DNA of 5,809 nucleotides. Source: Dokdonella_A sp049583635 (lineage in GTDB: Bacteria; Pseudomonadota; Gammaproteobacteria; Xanthomonadales; Rhodanobacteraceae). This document shows positions 1 to 5,554 of the stretch, piece by piece. The notes beneath the pieces were generated by a model, which worked only from the letters and a program-made list of their open reading frames with translations, did not search any database and was not told the origin of the DNA. The translations under genes were made by a program, and so were the position numbers. Position 1 is the first letter of the stretch. Each line of letters opens with the position of its first letter. Location: positions 1 through 5,809 of the forward strand of contig JBAUWF010000112.1 of assembly GCA_049583635.1 (NCBI GenBank), written 5' to 3'.

Positions 1-257
1 CCGTGCTGCGCGCGACCATCACCGATCGCATGCAACCCGGCGTCGTCTACACGACGTTCCATTTCCCCGATTGCGGCACCAACGTGGTGACCACCGAGAA
101 CTCGGACTGGGCGACCAATTGTCCGGAGTACAAGGTGACTGCGGTACAGGCGACACGCGTGACGCAGCCGTCGGACTGGCAGCAGCGCCATCGTGCATTC
201 GACGAGGTGCAGCAGCGACTGTTGCGCGAGCGGCGTGACGTGGCCCACCCGGATTGA
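1..257 (+). CDS. fdsA: Formate dehydrogenase alpha (catalytic) subunit FdsA, C-terminal fragment
   Basis: This is the last 84 codons of the catalytic subunit of a soluble NAD-dependent formate dehydrogenase, which oxidises formate to CO2 and passes electrons through Fe-S clusters to the FMN/NAD+ subunits. The gene is cut by the left edge and its first two bases belong to a split codon. The visible part is the end of the molybdopterin-dinucleotide-binding domain. Its stretch around residues 12-50 of the fragment (GVVYTTFHFPDCGTN, then SDWATNCPEYKVTAV) is typical of the FdsA/FdhF branch of bis-MGD oxidoreductases. A Gln/Arg-rich tail follows the PSDWQ motif. The catalytic Cys/SeCys and Fe-S ligands lie outside the window. 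The assignment is reinforced by fdhD starting 4 bp downstream and fdsD after that, the usual fdsGBACD order. A membrane-type FdhF paralogue is less likely because FdsD is present. Confidence 0.9.
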   Translation, partial: VLRATITDRMQPGVVYTTFHFPDCGTNVVTTENSDWATNCPEYKVTAVQATRVTQPSDWQQRHRAFDEVQQRLLRERRDVAHPD

Positions 258-261
258 ATCC

Positions 262-1140
262 ATGGCGCTGCCGCGTGCACATGCTGACGCAGGTGAGGGC
301 AACTCTGGGTTGTCGCAAGCGCCGATGGCGGGCTACGCGCGACGCGCGGTGCAACGTCGCCATGCCGGTCGCAGCGTCGGCGCCGACGACTGCATCGCCG
401 AGGAAATACCCGTCGCACTGATCTACAACGAGCGTGCGCACGCGGTGATGATGGCGACACCCGCCGATCTCGAGGATTTCGCGCTGGGCTTTTCGCTGAG
501 CGAGGCGATCATCGATTGCGCCGATGAACTCGAGGGTCTCGCCGTGCAGCACGTACTGGAAGGCATCGAGGTGCGCATGACGATCGCGACGGCGCGCGCG
601 GATCATCTGGCTGCGCGCGCGCGCAGCCTGCCCGGCCGCAGCAGCTGCGGGTTGTGCGGTGCCGAAACCCTCGAAGCCGCGATCCGCCACCCACCCGCGG
701 TTGGTGCTGGTCCGACCATCGATGATGCAGCGCTGCAGCGGGCCCTCGCGCAACTGCGCGAACGCCAGCCGCTCAACGTCGCAACCGGCGCAACACATGC
801 CGCCGCGTGGAGCGATCGCGACGGTCACATCCGGTTGCTGCGCGAGGATGTGGGCCGCCACAACGCGCTCGACAAGCTGATCGGCGCGATGATGAATGCC
901 GGTCTGGACGTAGCATGCGGATTCCTCATCATCACCAGCCGCGCGAGCTACGAGATGGTGCAGAAAGCCGCTACGCTCGGCATCAGTGTGCTGGCCGCGA
1001 TCTCGGCCCCGACGGCGCTCGCGATATCCCTGGCCGAGGAGACCGGCATGACCCTGATCGGTTTCGCCCGCGCCGACGGCTACGTCACCTATGCGAACGC
1101 ATGGCGTCTGGACCGCACACGACAGGCCGACTCGCCATGA
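262..1140 (+). CDS. fdhD: FdhD/FdsC, sulfurtransferase for formate dehydrogenase molybdenum cofactor
   Basis: This 292-aa protein is a full-length FdhD-family accessory factor. In E. coli, FdhD takes sulfur from the cysteine desulfurase IscS and transfers it to bis-MGD before insertion into formate dehydrogenase. The fds-operon homologue is called FdsC. Family marks are clear: TPADLEDFALGFSLSE (66-81), the CGLCG motif with the two sulfur-handling cysteines C129 and C132, TGATHAA (175-181), REDVGRHNALDKLIG (194-208) and TSRASYEMVQKA (225-236). The ATG at 262 is chosen because it lies just after the fdsA stop. No good Shine-Dalgarno sequence is visible, so translation is probably coupled. An in-frame ATG at 325 is a possible alternative, since family similarity begins only near residue 24. 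The stop overlaps the fdsD start as ATGA. The protein acts in the cytoplasm on FdsA. Confidence 0.95.
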   Translation: MALPRAHADAGEGNSGLSQAPMAGYARRAVQRRHAGRSVGADDCIAEEIPVALIYNERAHAVMMATPADLEDFALGFSLSEAIIDCADELEGLAVQHVLEGIEVRMTIATARADHLAARARSLPGRSSCGLCGAETLEAAIRHPPAVGAGPTIDDAALQRALAQLRERQPLNVATGATHAAAWSDRDGHIRLLREDVGRHNALDKLIGAMMNAGLDVACGFLIITSRASYEMVQKAATLGISVLAAISAPTALAISLAEETGMTLIGFARADGYVTYANAWRLDRTRQADSP

Positions 1141-1394
1141 GCATCGAGCGATTGGTGCAGATGGCCAACGATATCGCGAGTTATTTCGAATCCGAACCGG
1201 ACCGTGACGCCGCCGTCAACGGCGTCGCCACGCACCTCGTGCGCTTCTGGACACCGCGCATGCGCGATGAAATCTGCGCGCACCTGAACTCCGGCGGCAG
1301 CGGACTGGTCGAGCTCGCGCAGGCCGGCGTGGGGCGGATGAGCGCGCAGCGCACCGCTGATTCCGCCGCCGCGCCGGTCGAACGACGTCCATGA
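1137..1394 (+). CDS. fdsD: NAD-dependent formate dehydrogenase delta subunit FdsD
   Basis: This 85-aa protein matches the small FdsD family. In characterised Fds-type enzymes (Cupriavidus necator, Rhodobacter capsulatus), FdsD is needed for a stable, active complex and cofactor insertion, but it carries no redox centre itself. The visible signature is the N-terminal IERLVQMANDIASYFES followed by VATHLVRFWTPRMRDEI (about residues 31-47), with the conserved FW-PRMR core, then GGSGL and a variable Ala/Arg-rich tail. There is no signal peptide or membrane segment. Its ATG overlaps the fdhD TGA by 4 bp (ATGA), which indicates translational coupling in one transcript. Only a weak AGG lies about 10 nt upstream. 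It is the last gene of the operon in this window, with 208 bp to the next start. The length is normal for the family. Confidence 0.9.
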   Translation: MSIERLVQMANDIASYFESEPDRDAAVNGVATHLVRFWTPRMRDEICAHLNSGGSGLVELAQAGVGRMSAQRTADSAAAPVERRP

Positions 1395-1485
1395 CGCGGA
1401 CCTGCGGCAGCGCGCCCATCGCACCTTCTCCGACACCCAAAAAGCGGATCGCCGGGCACCGTGCATGCATGCCGATACGCCTGTC

Positions 1486-1509
1486 GGCGGCGCACCCTCT
1501 GGCGCCGCC
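1486..1509 (+). terminator. GC-rich hairpin, possible weak terminator after fds operon
   Basis: The arms GGCGGCGC (1486-1493) and GCGCCGCC (1502-1509) are a perfect 8-bp inverted repeat with an 8-nt loop. A short T-containing stretch (TGTTTCT) follows a few bases later, but there is no proper U-tract. It could attenuate or end fds transcription, or it could simply be leader structure of the porin mRNA. Confidence 0.3.
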
Positions 1510-1590
1510 GCGGTGTTTCTGGCTCAATGGCCGCATGTGTACCGCTTGGTGGCGCTCGGCTGGGCGTCTGGCGAACCGGCCCGGAACCCT

Positions 1591-1594
1591 GGAG
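1591..1594 (+). promoter_or_regulatory. Ribosome binding site deciding the porin start
   Basis: GGAG lies 8 nt before the ATG at 1603. It supports this start over the upstream in-frame ATG at 1465. The 1603 start also puts a canonical signal peptide at the N-terminus. Confidence 0.75.
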
Positions 1595-1602
1595 ACATCG
1601 CA

Positions 1603-2955
1603 ATGACGCATCGCAACCGTGGTTTGCAAATCGTCCCGATCCTCGCGACCCTGCCCTTGGCCGTGCTGATGGCACTGGCCAGTTCCAGCGCTTTCGCGAG
1701 CGCGTTCCAGCTCAAGGAAAACAATGCCAAGGGACTCGGCCGCGCGTTCGCCGGTTCGGCCGCCGCGCCGGACGATGCCTCGGTCATCGTCAACAATCCG
1801 GCGGCGATGAGCGAGATGAAGACATCGGTGTTCCAGGCCGACGTGACCGCCATCAATTTCAGCACGCACTTCCACGGCGGCGGCACCGATGCGCTCGGGC
1901 GGCCTCTGTCCGGCGGCCTCGGCGGCAACGGCGGCACCACCAAGCCGGTACCGGCGATCTATGCCGCCACGCCGATCAACGACCGCTGGCATGTCGGCGC
2001 CGCCTTCAGCGTGCCATTCGGATTCCAGACCGACTACAACGGCAACTGGGTCGGGCGCTACAACGCCCTTCAATCCAAGCTGCAATCGCTCGCACTGACG
2101 CTGTCGACATCGTATGCACTGAGCGACACCTTTTCCCTCGGCGCCAGCGTCATTGCCCAGCGCACCAATGCGACCCTGAGCGAGGCGATCGATCTCGGCG
2201 CGGTACTTGCGGCCAATCCGCTGTTGCCGCCGGGTTATTTCCTGCCACAGGGCGCCGATGGCTTCGGCAGGCTGGACGGCAACGACTGGGGCTACGGCTG
2301 GCAGGCCGGCCTGTTGTGGAAGCCGACGCCGAACGACAATATCGGCTTCAACTACCACTCGCAGATCGATCACACGATCTCCGGCGACGCGAGTTTCGTC
2401 GTTCCGGATACGGTCGCGCAGGTCCTGCAGTCGAGTGGCAGCAGCGCTTTTCAGGGTAGCAAGGTCCTCGCCGATTTCAATACGCCGTGGTTCGCCACAT
2501 TGAGCTGGTGGCACACGCTCGACGAGCGCATCAGCTTCGGCGCCGACCTGAGCTACACACACTGGTCGAGCCTCAAGGAACTGCGCGTGCGCTTCGCCAA
2601 TCCCGAGCAACCCGATTCGGTCGAGACATTCAACTACGAAAACACGCTGTTCGGCTCGATCGGCATGGATTATCACCTCGACAACACATGGACCGTGCGC
2701 GGTGGACTCGCGATCGACGGTACGCCGACGCATGAAAGCACGCGCGATCCGCGCGTACCGGACGGAACGCGGCGCTGGGTCACGTTCGGCATCGGCTACA
2801 AGCCGAGCGAGCGCACCGAGTTCAACCTCGGCTATGCGCACCTGTTCGTCAACGACGGCCACATCGCTGCCACCACGACCACCGGCGACACGCTGATCGG
2901 TCATTTCCAAAGCGACGGCAATCTGCTGTCGGTGTCGGGCAAGTACAGCTTCTAG
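1603..2955 (+). CDS. fadL: FadL/OmpP1/TodX-family outer-membrane transport protein
   Basis: This 450-aa protein is close to the length of E. coli FadL and belongs to the Toluene_X/OmpP1 family, beta-barrels that take up long-chain fatty acids or other hydrophobic compounds across the outer membrane. Residues 1-32 form a signal peptide: a basic start (THRNRG), a hydrophobic core, and AFA before the cut. The mature protein would begin SAFQLKENNAKGLGRAF, like the FadL family N-terminus. The family NPA motif lies in VNNPAAM (63-69). The rest alternates polar and hydrophobic residues, rich in Gly, Asn, Trp and Tyr, as expected for a 14-strand barrel. It ends SGKYSF, and the C-terminal Phe is the usual BAM recognition signal. 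Substrate is not deducible; the symbol reflects family, not proven orthology. It is separated from fdsD by 208 bp, so it is probably transcribed on its own. Confidence 0.92.
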   Translation: MTHRNRGLQIVPILATLPLAVLMALASSSAFASAFQLKENNAKGLGRAFAGSAAAPDDASVIVNNPAAMSEMKTSVFQADVTAINFSTHFHGGGTDALGRPLSGGLGGNGGTTKPVPAIYAATPINDRWHVGAAFSVPFGFQTDYNGNWVGRYNALQSKLQSLALTLSTSYALSDTFSLGASVIAQRTNATLSEAIDLGAVLAANPLLPPGYFLPQGADGFGRLDGNDWGYGWQAGLLWKPTPNDNIGFNYHSQIDHTISGDASFVVPDTVAQVLQSSGSSAFQGSKVLADFNTPWFATLSWWHTLDERISFGADLSYTHWSSLKELRVRFANPEQPDSVETFNYENTLFGSIGMDYHLDNTWTVRGGLAIDGTPTHESTRDPRVPDGTRRWVTFGIGYKPSERTEFNLGYAHLFVNDGHIAATTTTGDTLIGHFQSDGNLLSVSGKYSF

Positions 2956-3248
2956 CGATCTGCCGAATTCGGTCGTCCCGGCGAACGCCGGGACCGGATG
3001 TCGTCATGTCACGCGGGCGCTGCGTGTAGTTCTGCAAGACCGATATGACCTTTGCTTGTCCGCGGGCTGCCGACGCGGTTACGGCCCGGCTCGGTATCGT
3101 GCACCGGACCATTGCCTTTCGGGACATCGCGACAGCCGCGTCAATCGGTCTCGTCCCGCTCTAGCCGATCGGACACGGGAAGGCAGAACTGACCTTTCGC
3201 GCTTGCGAGACGCCTTTCAGAAAACCTGCTCTGAGGATTTTGTTGCGA
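2956..3248. other. Non-coding gap between convergent porin and SDR genes
   Basis: These 293 bp lie between the 3' ends of two convergent genes. Reading frames here are short, and none gives a protein-like composition or has a ribosome binding site that I can see. Apart from the palindrome at 2975-2994, only a small inverted repeat (TCAGA at 3217-3221 / TCTGA at 3230-3234, 8-nt loop) near the SDR stop is visible. I found no tRNA-like or known ncRNA structure. Confidence 0.6.
2975..2994 (+). terminator. Perfect palindrome after fadL-like gene (terminator or REP-like element)
   Basis: GTCCCGGC (2975-2982) and GCCGGGAC (2987-2994) form an 8-bp perfect stem with the tetraloop GAAC, starting 19 bp after the porin stop. 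It is well placed to end or protect the porin mRNA, but it has no U-tract. Short palindromes of the form CCGGCGAACGCCGG followed by GGA are often dispersed repeats in proteobacterial intergenic regions, so a REP-type element is an equally good reading. Only one copy lies in this window. Confidence 0.5.
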
Positions 3249-4028
3249 TCAGACCGCGCTGTAGCCACCATCGATCGCCAGCACCTGGCCGGTGATGTGC
3301 TTGCCGGCATCTGACGCGAACAGCAGGATCGCACCCTTGAGGTCCTGGTCGTCGCCCAGTCGCTGCAACGGCGAGTTTCCGATCAGGGCTTCTTCGCCGA
3401 GGCTCTTGATCAGCCCCTGCGACATCTTCGAAGGAAAGAATCCCGGCGCCAGCGCATTGACGGTAATGCCGTACCGGCCCCACTCCCCCGCCAGCGCGCG
3501 GGTGAAATTGACCACGGCGCCCTTGCTGCTGTTGTAGGCAAGGGTCTGCATGGCGCCCGGCGGGTTGCCGCGCAGACCGGCGATCGATGCGATGTTGACG
3601 ATGCGCCCGTACCGGTTGGGGATCATCGAACGCTTGCCGATCTGCTGGGTCAGCAGGAACAGCCCGCGGATATTGAGGTTGAACACCTTGTCCCACGCTT
3701 CGATCGGATAGTCCTCTGCGGGTGCGCCCCAACTGGCTCCGGCGTTGTTGACCAGGATGTCGACCCGTCCGAGTTTCTCCATTGACGCATCGGACAGCGA
3801 CACGATGTCGGCTTCCTTCGCTCCGTCTGCCGCCACCCAGTCTGCATCGATGCCGAGCGCAAGAAGATGCGCCTGGGCGCTCTTCAGTTCATCGGCCTTG
3901 CGCGCCGACAGCACCAGCCGTGCACCTTGGGTTCCCAAAGCCTCGGCCATCTGCAGCCCGAGGCCACGCGAGCCACCGGTGATCAACGCGGTCTTGCCGC
4001 TCAGGTCGAAGAGGTTGTTGTCAGCCAT
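3249..4028 (-). CDS. Short-chain dehydrogenase/reductase (classical SDR, FabG/RhlG-like)
   Basis: This 259-aa protein is a complete classical SDR, a cytosolic NAD(P)-dependent oxidoreductase with a Rossmann fold. The cofactor motif TGGSRGLG is at 17-24, the NNAG motif at 94-97, and the catalytic tetrad is N119, S148, Y165 and K169 (YNSSK). R21 together with R43 after the second strand points to NADP(H). The segment NALAPGFFPSKMSQGL (191-206) resembles FabG-type 3-oxoacyl reductases, RhlG and gluconate 5-dehydrogenases, and IDGGYSAV closes the protein. The substrate cannot be deduced. The ATG at 4028 is preferred over an in-frame TTG at 4034 because a weak GGA (4037-4039) is 8 nt from the ATG but only 2 nt from the TTG. 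It is downstream of the DDAH gene on the same strand, but the 184-bp gap makes a tight operon uncertain. Confidence 0.92.
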   Translation of the reverse strand: MADNNLFDLSGKTALITGGSRGLGLQMAEALGTQGARLVLSARKADELKSAQAHLLALGIDADWVAADGAKEADIVSLSDASMEKLGRVDILVNNAGASWGAPAEDYPIEAWDKVFNLNIRGLFLLTQQIGKRSMIPNRYGRIVNIASIAGLRGNPPGAMQTLAYNSSKGAVVNFTRALAGEWGRYGITVNALAPGFFPSKMSQGLIKSLGEEALIGNSPLQRLGDDQDLKGAILLFASDAGKHITGQVLAIDGGYSAV

Positions 4029-4212
4029 CGTCAATGTCCAGCGTGCGAAGAGCCCGTGGTCAAGTCTACTTTCATGGCATCGAAACCGCAGGGCGTATCT
4101 TCGAATGATGCCGCTGATGCGATCGTGCCTGTCGGGCAGATGCCAGAGCGCGGGGCCAACCCAGGTCCGGTGCTGTGGCGTCTGACGGTGTCTGCATTCG
4201 GTCGACGTACTC
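4029..4212. other. Intergenic region between DDAH and SDR genes
   Basis: These 184 bp separate two minus-strand genes. No credible gene is visible. The region holds an imperfect 12-bp inverted repeat (4137-4148 / 4173-4184) near the DDAH end and presumably the SDR promoter. A TTGACC hexamer is present on the minus strand about 30 bp before the SDR start, but it lacks a matching -10 box. Confidence 0.5.
4137..4184. repeat. Imperfect inverted repeat downstream of DDAH gene
   Basis: CAGATGCCAGAG (4137-4148) and CTGTGGCGTCTG (4173-4184) pair at 10 of 12 positions by Watson-Crick rules, with one further G-T wobble on the plus strand, around a 24-nt GC-rich loop. The placement, 29 bp after the DDAH stop, fits a transcript-end structure, but no U-tract follows on the minus strand. 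Confidence 0.3.
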
Positions 4213-4983
4213 TCAATTGTCGCTACGAATCAGCAGGCTGCAGCAGGTCACCGCGCCTTCGGCTTTCTGCAACTCCGAGACGTCGACAGTGCTGACCGCG
4301 AAGCCCGCATCGATCAGCCGCTGGCGCGTGCGCGGGAAGTTTGCCGGCATCAGCAGCGCGTCGCCGACCCGCACGATGTTGGCGGCGTGCGCTTCGGTGG
4401 GGTCGACATCGATCATGCGCAGGTGCGCGAACTGCGTTCGCTCGACCCAACCGGGTTGCAGCAGCACGCAGTCGTCGGCCACCTGGGTCACCGCCGATTT
4501 CAGATGCAGGCAATCGCGGGTTCGCACGCCGATCACCTCATAGCCGTACTCGCGCAGCAACTGGCGCAGTTGCAGGATGCCGTCGGGATTGCTGCGCGCG
4601 GATTGCCCGACGTAGAGCGTGCGAGCGATGCGCAGCACGTCACCGCCGTCGAGGGTTGCCGGCGCCTCGATAGCCAGCAGCGCGCGATACGTCCGCAATG
4701 CGGCGGCGACGCTGGGCACCTCATCGCGGCGCGACGGCGCGCCGGGACGGGTCAATACGGCAATCTCGTCGAGCACGATGGCGGTGTCCTCGACGAATAC
4801 CGCGTCCGGCAGTGTCGGTTCGGGAGGTAGCTCGAACACGCGACAGCCGAGTGATTGCAGGGCCTGCTGATAGTCCGCGTGCTGGGCAACGGCGCGCTCG
4901 AGGTCGATCGGTTCGCGCGCCAGGTAGGACAGTTCACACTTGGCCAGCGTCGGGCTGACCTCACGGACAAGGGCGGTCCACAT
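4213..4983 (-). CDS. ddaH: Dimethylarginine dimethylaminohydrolase (DDAH)
   Basis: This 256-aa protein belongs to the amidinotransferase/DDAH family. DDAH hydrolyses asymmetric N-omega-dimethylarginine (and monomethylarginine) to citrulline plus dimethylamine (or methylamine). Pseudomonas aeruginosa DDAH is about the same length. The fold landmarks are in order: LPDAVFVEDTAIV (58-70) with acidic substrate-binding residues, TLDGGDVLR (110-118) where D112 matches the acidic catalytic-site residue, CLHLKSAVT (158-166) with catalytic H160, and TCCSLLI (246-252) where C247 is the likely nucleophile. All key residues are present, so it should be active. It lacks the extra helical domain of the longer arginine deiminases (about 400 aa). 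The ATG at 4983 is supported by a GGGAA box 6 nt upstream. No signal peptide is seen, so it should be cytosolic. A related amidinohydrolase with a different guanidine substrate cannot be excluded. Confidence 0.88.
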   Translation of the reverse strand: MWTALVREVSPTLAKCELSYLAREPIDLERAVAQHADYQQALQSLGCRVFELPPEPTLPDAVFVEDTAIVLDEIAVLTRPGAPSRRDEVPSVAAALRTYRALLAIEAPATLDGGDVLRIARTLYVGQSARSNPDGILQLRQLLREYGYEVIGVRTRDCLHLKSAVTQVADDCVLLQPGWVERTQFAHLRMIDVDPTEAHAANIVRVGDALLMPANFPRTRQRLIDAGFAVSTVDVSELQKAEGAVTCCSLLIRSDN

Positions 4984-4989
4984 GCTCTG

Positions 4990-4994
4990 TTCCC
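4990..4994 (-). promoter_or_regulatory. Ribosome binding site of DDAH gene
   Basis: On the minus strand, GGGAA lies 6 nt before the ATG at 4983, which supports that start. It falls in the 41-bp gap between the divergent DDAH gene and the 95-aa plus-strand ORF. Confidence 0.5.
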
Positions 4995-5024
4995 GGAAAT
5001 CTGCGCTTTGGCGTGGCGATCATC

Positions 5025-5312
5025 ATGACTCAGGCCGTTCCGGCCGTCGACGCCGTGCAGCTTGCGGCGGATCAGGTGGAAGATCGGCTGTTGGCGGCAT
5101 TCCGCCGTATGTCTGCCCGGAAGCGGGAAGCCTTCGTGGAGTCGATGTTCTTTTGGGAGGGCGCTTTCAAGCCAACCGCTTGGATGGCTTCGACGTTCCC
5201 GGCAATGGGTATCCATGCAAACGTCGAAGACACGATCTTCATTGCGGGTGACGCGCGAGTCCTTTCCGTCTGCCGTGTCGCCGACGCGATATTCGCATCG
5301 GGATTCGAATGA
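5025..5312 (+). CDS. Hypothetical 95-aa protein, divergent from DDAH gene
   Basis: I do not recognise this protein. From the ATG at 5025 it is 95 aa; a GTG at 5013 would add four residues. It has a helical-looking N-terminal half with charged and hydrophobic residues (LAADQVEDRLLAAFRRMSARKREAF, given here only as a region, residues 13-37), then an aromatic-rich centre (FFWEGAFKPTAWMASTFPAMG) at about 42-62, then IFIAGDARVLSVCRVADAIF. There is one Cys and no signal peptide, transmembrane span or known catalytic motif. About two thirds of its codons end in G or C, lower than the neighbours appear to be but coding-like, and its amino-acid make-up is natural. No clear Shine-Dalgarno sequence precedes the start. 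It could be a lineage-specific small protein; a chance frame is the alternative. Confidence 0.5.
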   Translation: MTQAVPAVDAVQLAADQVEDRLLAAFRRMSARKREAFVESMFFWEGAFKPTAWMASTFPAMGIHANVEDTIFIAGDARVLSVCRVADAIFASGFE

Positions 5313-5554
5313 ACGTGCACTTCGCGCGGCCGACTGATGCCACTCCGGTACACTTCACAACCACAGCGCGGATGGTCTTCAAGCAAGAGCAGGTCATTCG
5401 AATGCTGCGATACGAGACCTGACCCCCAGTTCCTTTCGTCAAGCGCACACGTGCTGCGTCCGCGTGCGACTTGATCAGAGCATTCCTGGCCGGAATTGCT
5501 CGCTTCGCAATGGTGATCGTCGCATGGGGATCCCGGGATTCCCATGCGACTGGT
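5313..5554. other. Intergenic region between hypothetical ORF and right-edge gene
   Basis: These 242 bp separate two convergent genes. Overlapping minus-strand frames here give Ser/Arg/Cys-rich translations that do not look like a protein, so I treat the stretch as non-coding. The only clear structure is the strong hairpin at 5519-5550, next to the right-edge gene. Confidence 0.55.
5519..5550. terminator. Strong hairpin between convergent genes, probable transcript end
   Basis: GTCGCATGGG (5519-5528) and CCCATGCGAC (5541-5550) form a perfect 10-bp stem. Inside it, a G-T wobble (5529/5540) and three more pairs leave a CCGG tetraloop, giving 14 stacked pairs on the plus strand. It starts 4 bp past the stop of the minus-strand right-edge gene and lies 206 bp past the plus-strand ORF. 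There is no U-tract on either side, so it may work as a non-canonical bidirectional terminator or 3'-end protector. Confidence 0.5.

Larger units (their letters stand above)
1395..1602. other. Intergenic region between fds operon and fadL-like gene
   Basis: I find no convincing gene in these 208 bp. The fadL reading frame stays open upstream to an ATG at 1465, but that extension would bury the signal peptide and is not supported. The stretch contains a 10-bp perfect palindrome (GCATGCATGC, 1463-1472) and a GC-rich hairpin at 1486-1509, and it must hold the end of the fds transcript and probably the promoter of the next gene. No good -35/-10 pair stands out. Confidence 0.6.

Noticed and set aside
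1465..1602. N-terminal extension of the porin gene from ATG 1465.
   Set aside because: It would place 46 residues before a standard signal peptide. The ATG at 1603 has its own GGAG site and gives a normal FadL-family length.
1216..2910. 564-aa minus-strand open frame opposite fdsD and the porin gene.
   Set aside because: It is antisense to two clearly recognised genes, is Arg-rich and repetitive in the way of GC-rich shadow frames, and has no recognisable domain.
3217..3234. Small inverted repeat TCAGA/TCTGA next to the SDR stop as an SDR terminator.
   Set aside because: The stem has only five pairs with an 8-nt loop and no following U-tract on the minus strand, so it is too weak to call.
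5482..5496. ATTCC-TGGCC-GGAAT mini-palindrome.
   Set aside because: A 5-bp stem with a 5-nt loop is expected by chance and has no supporting context.
5072..5545. 157-aa minus-strand open frame covering the 95-aa ORF and the following gap.
   Set aside because: Its translation is rich in Ser, Arg, Cys and His with no domain-like stretches, and it runs antisense to the more coding-like plus-strand ORF.
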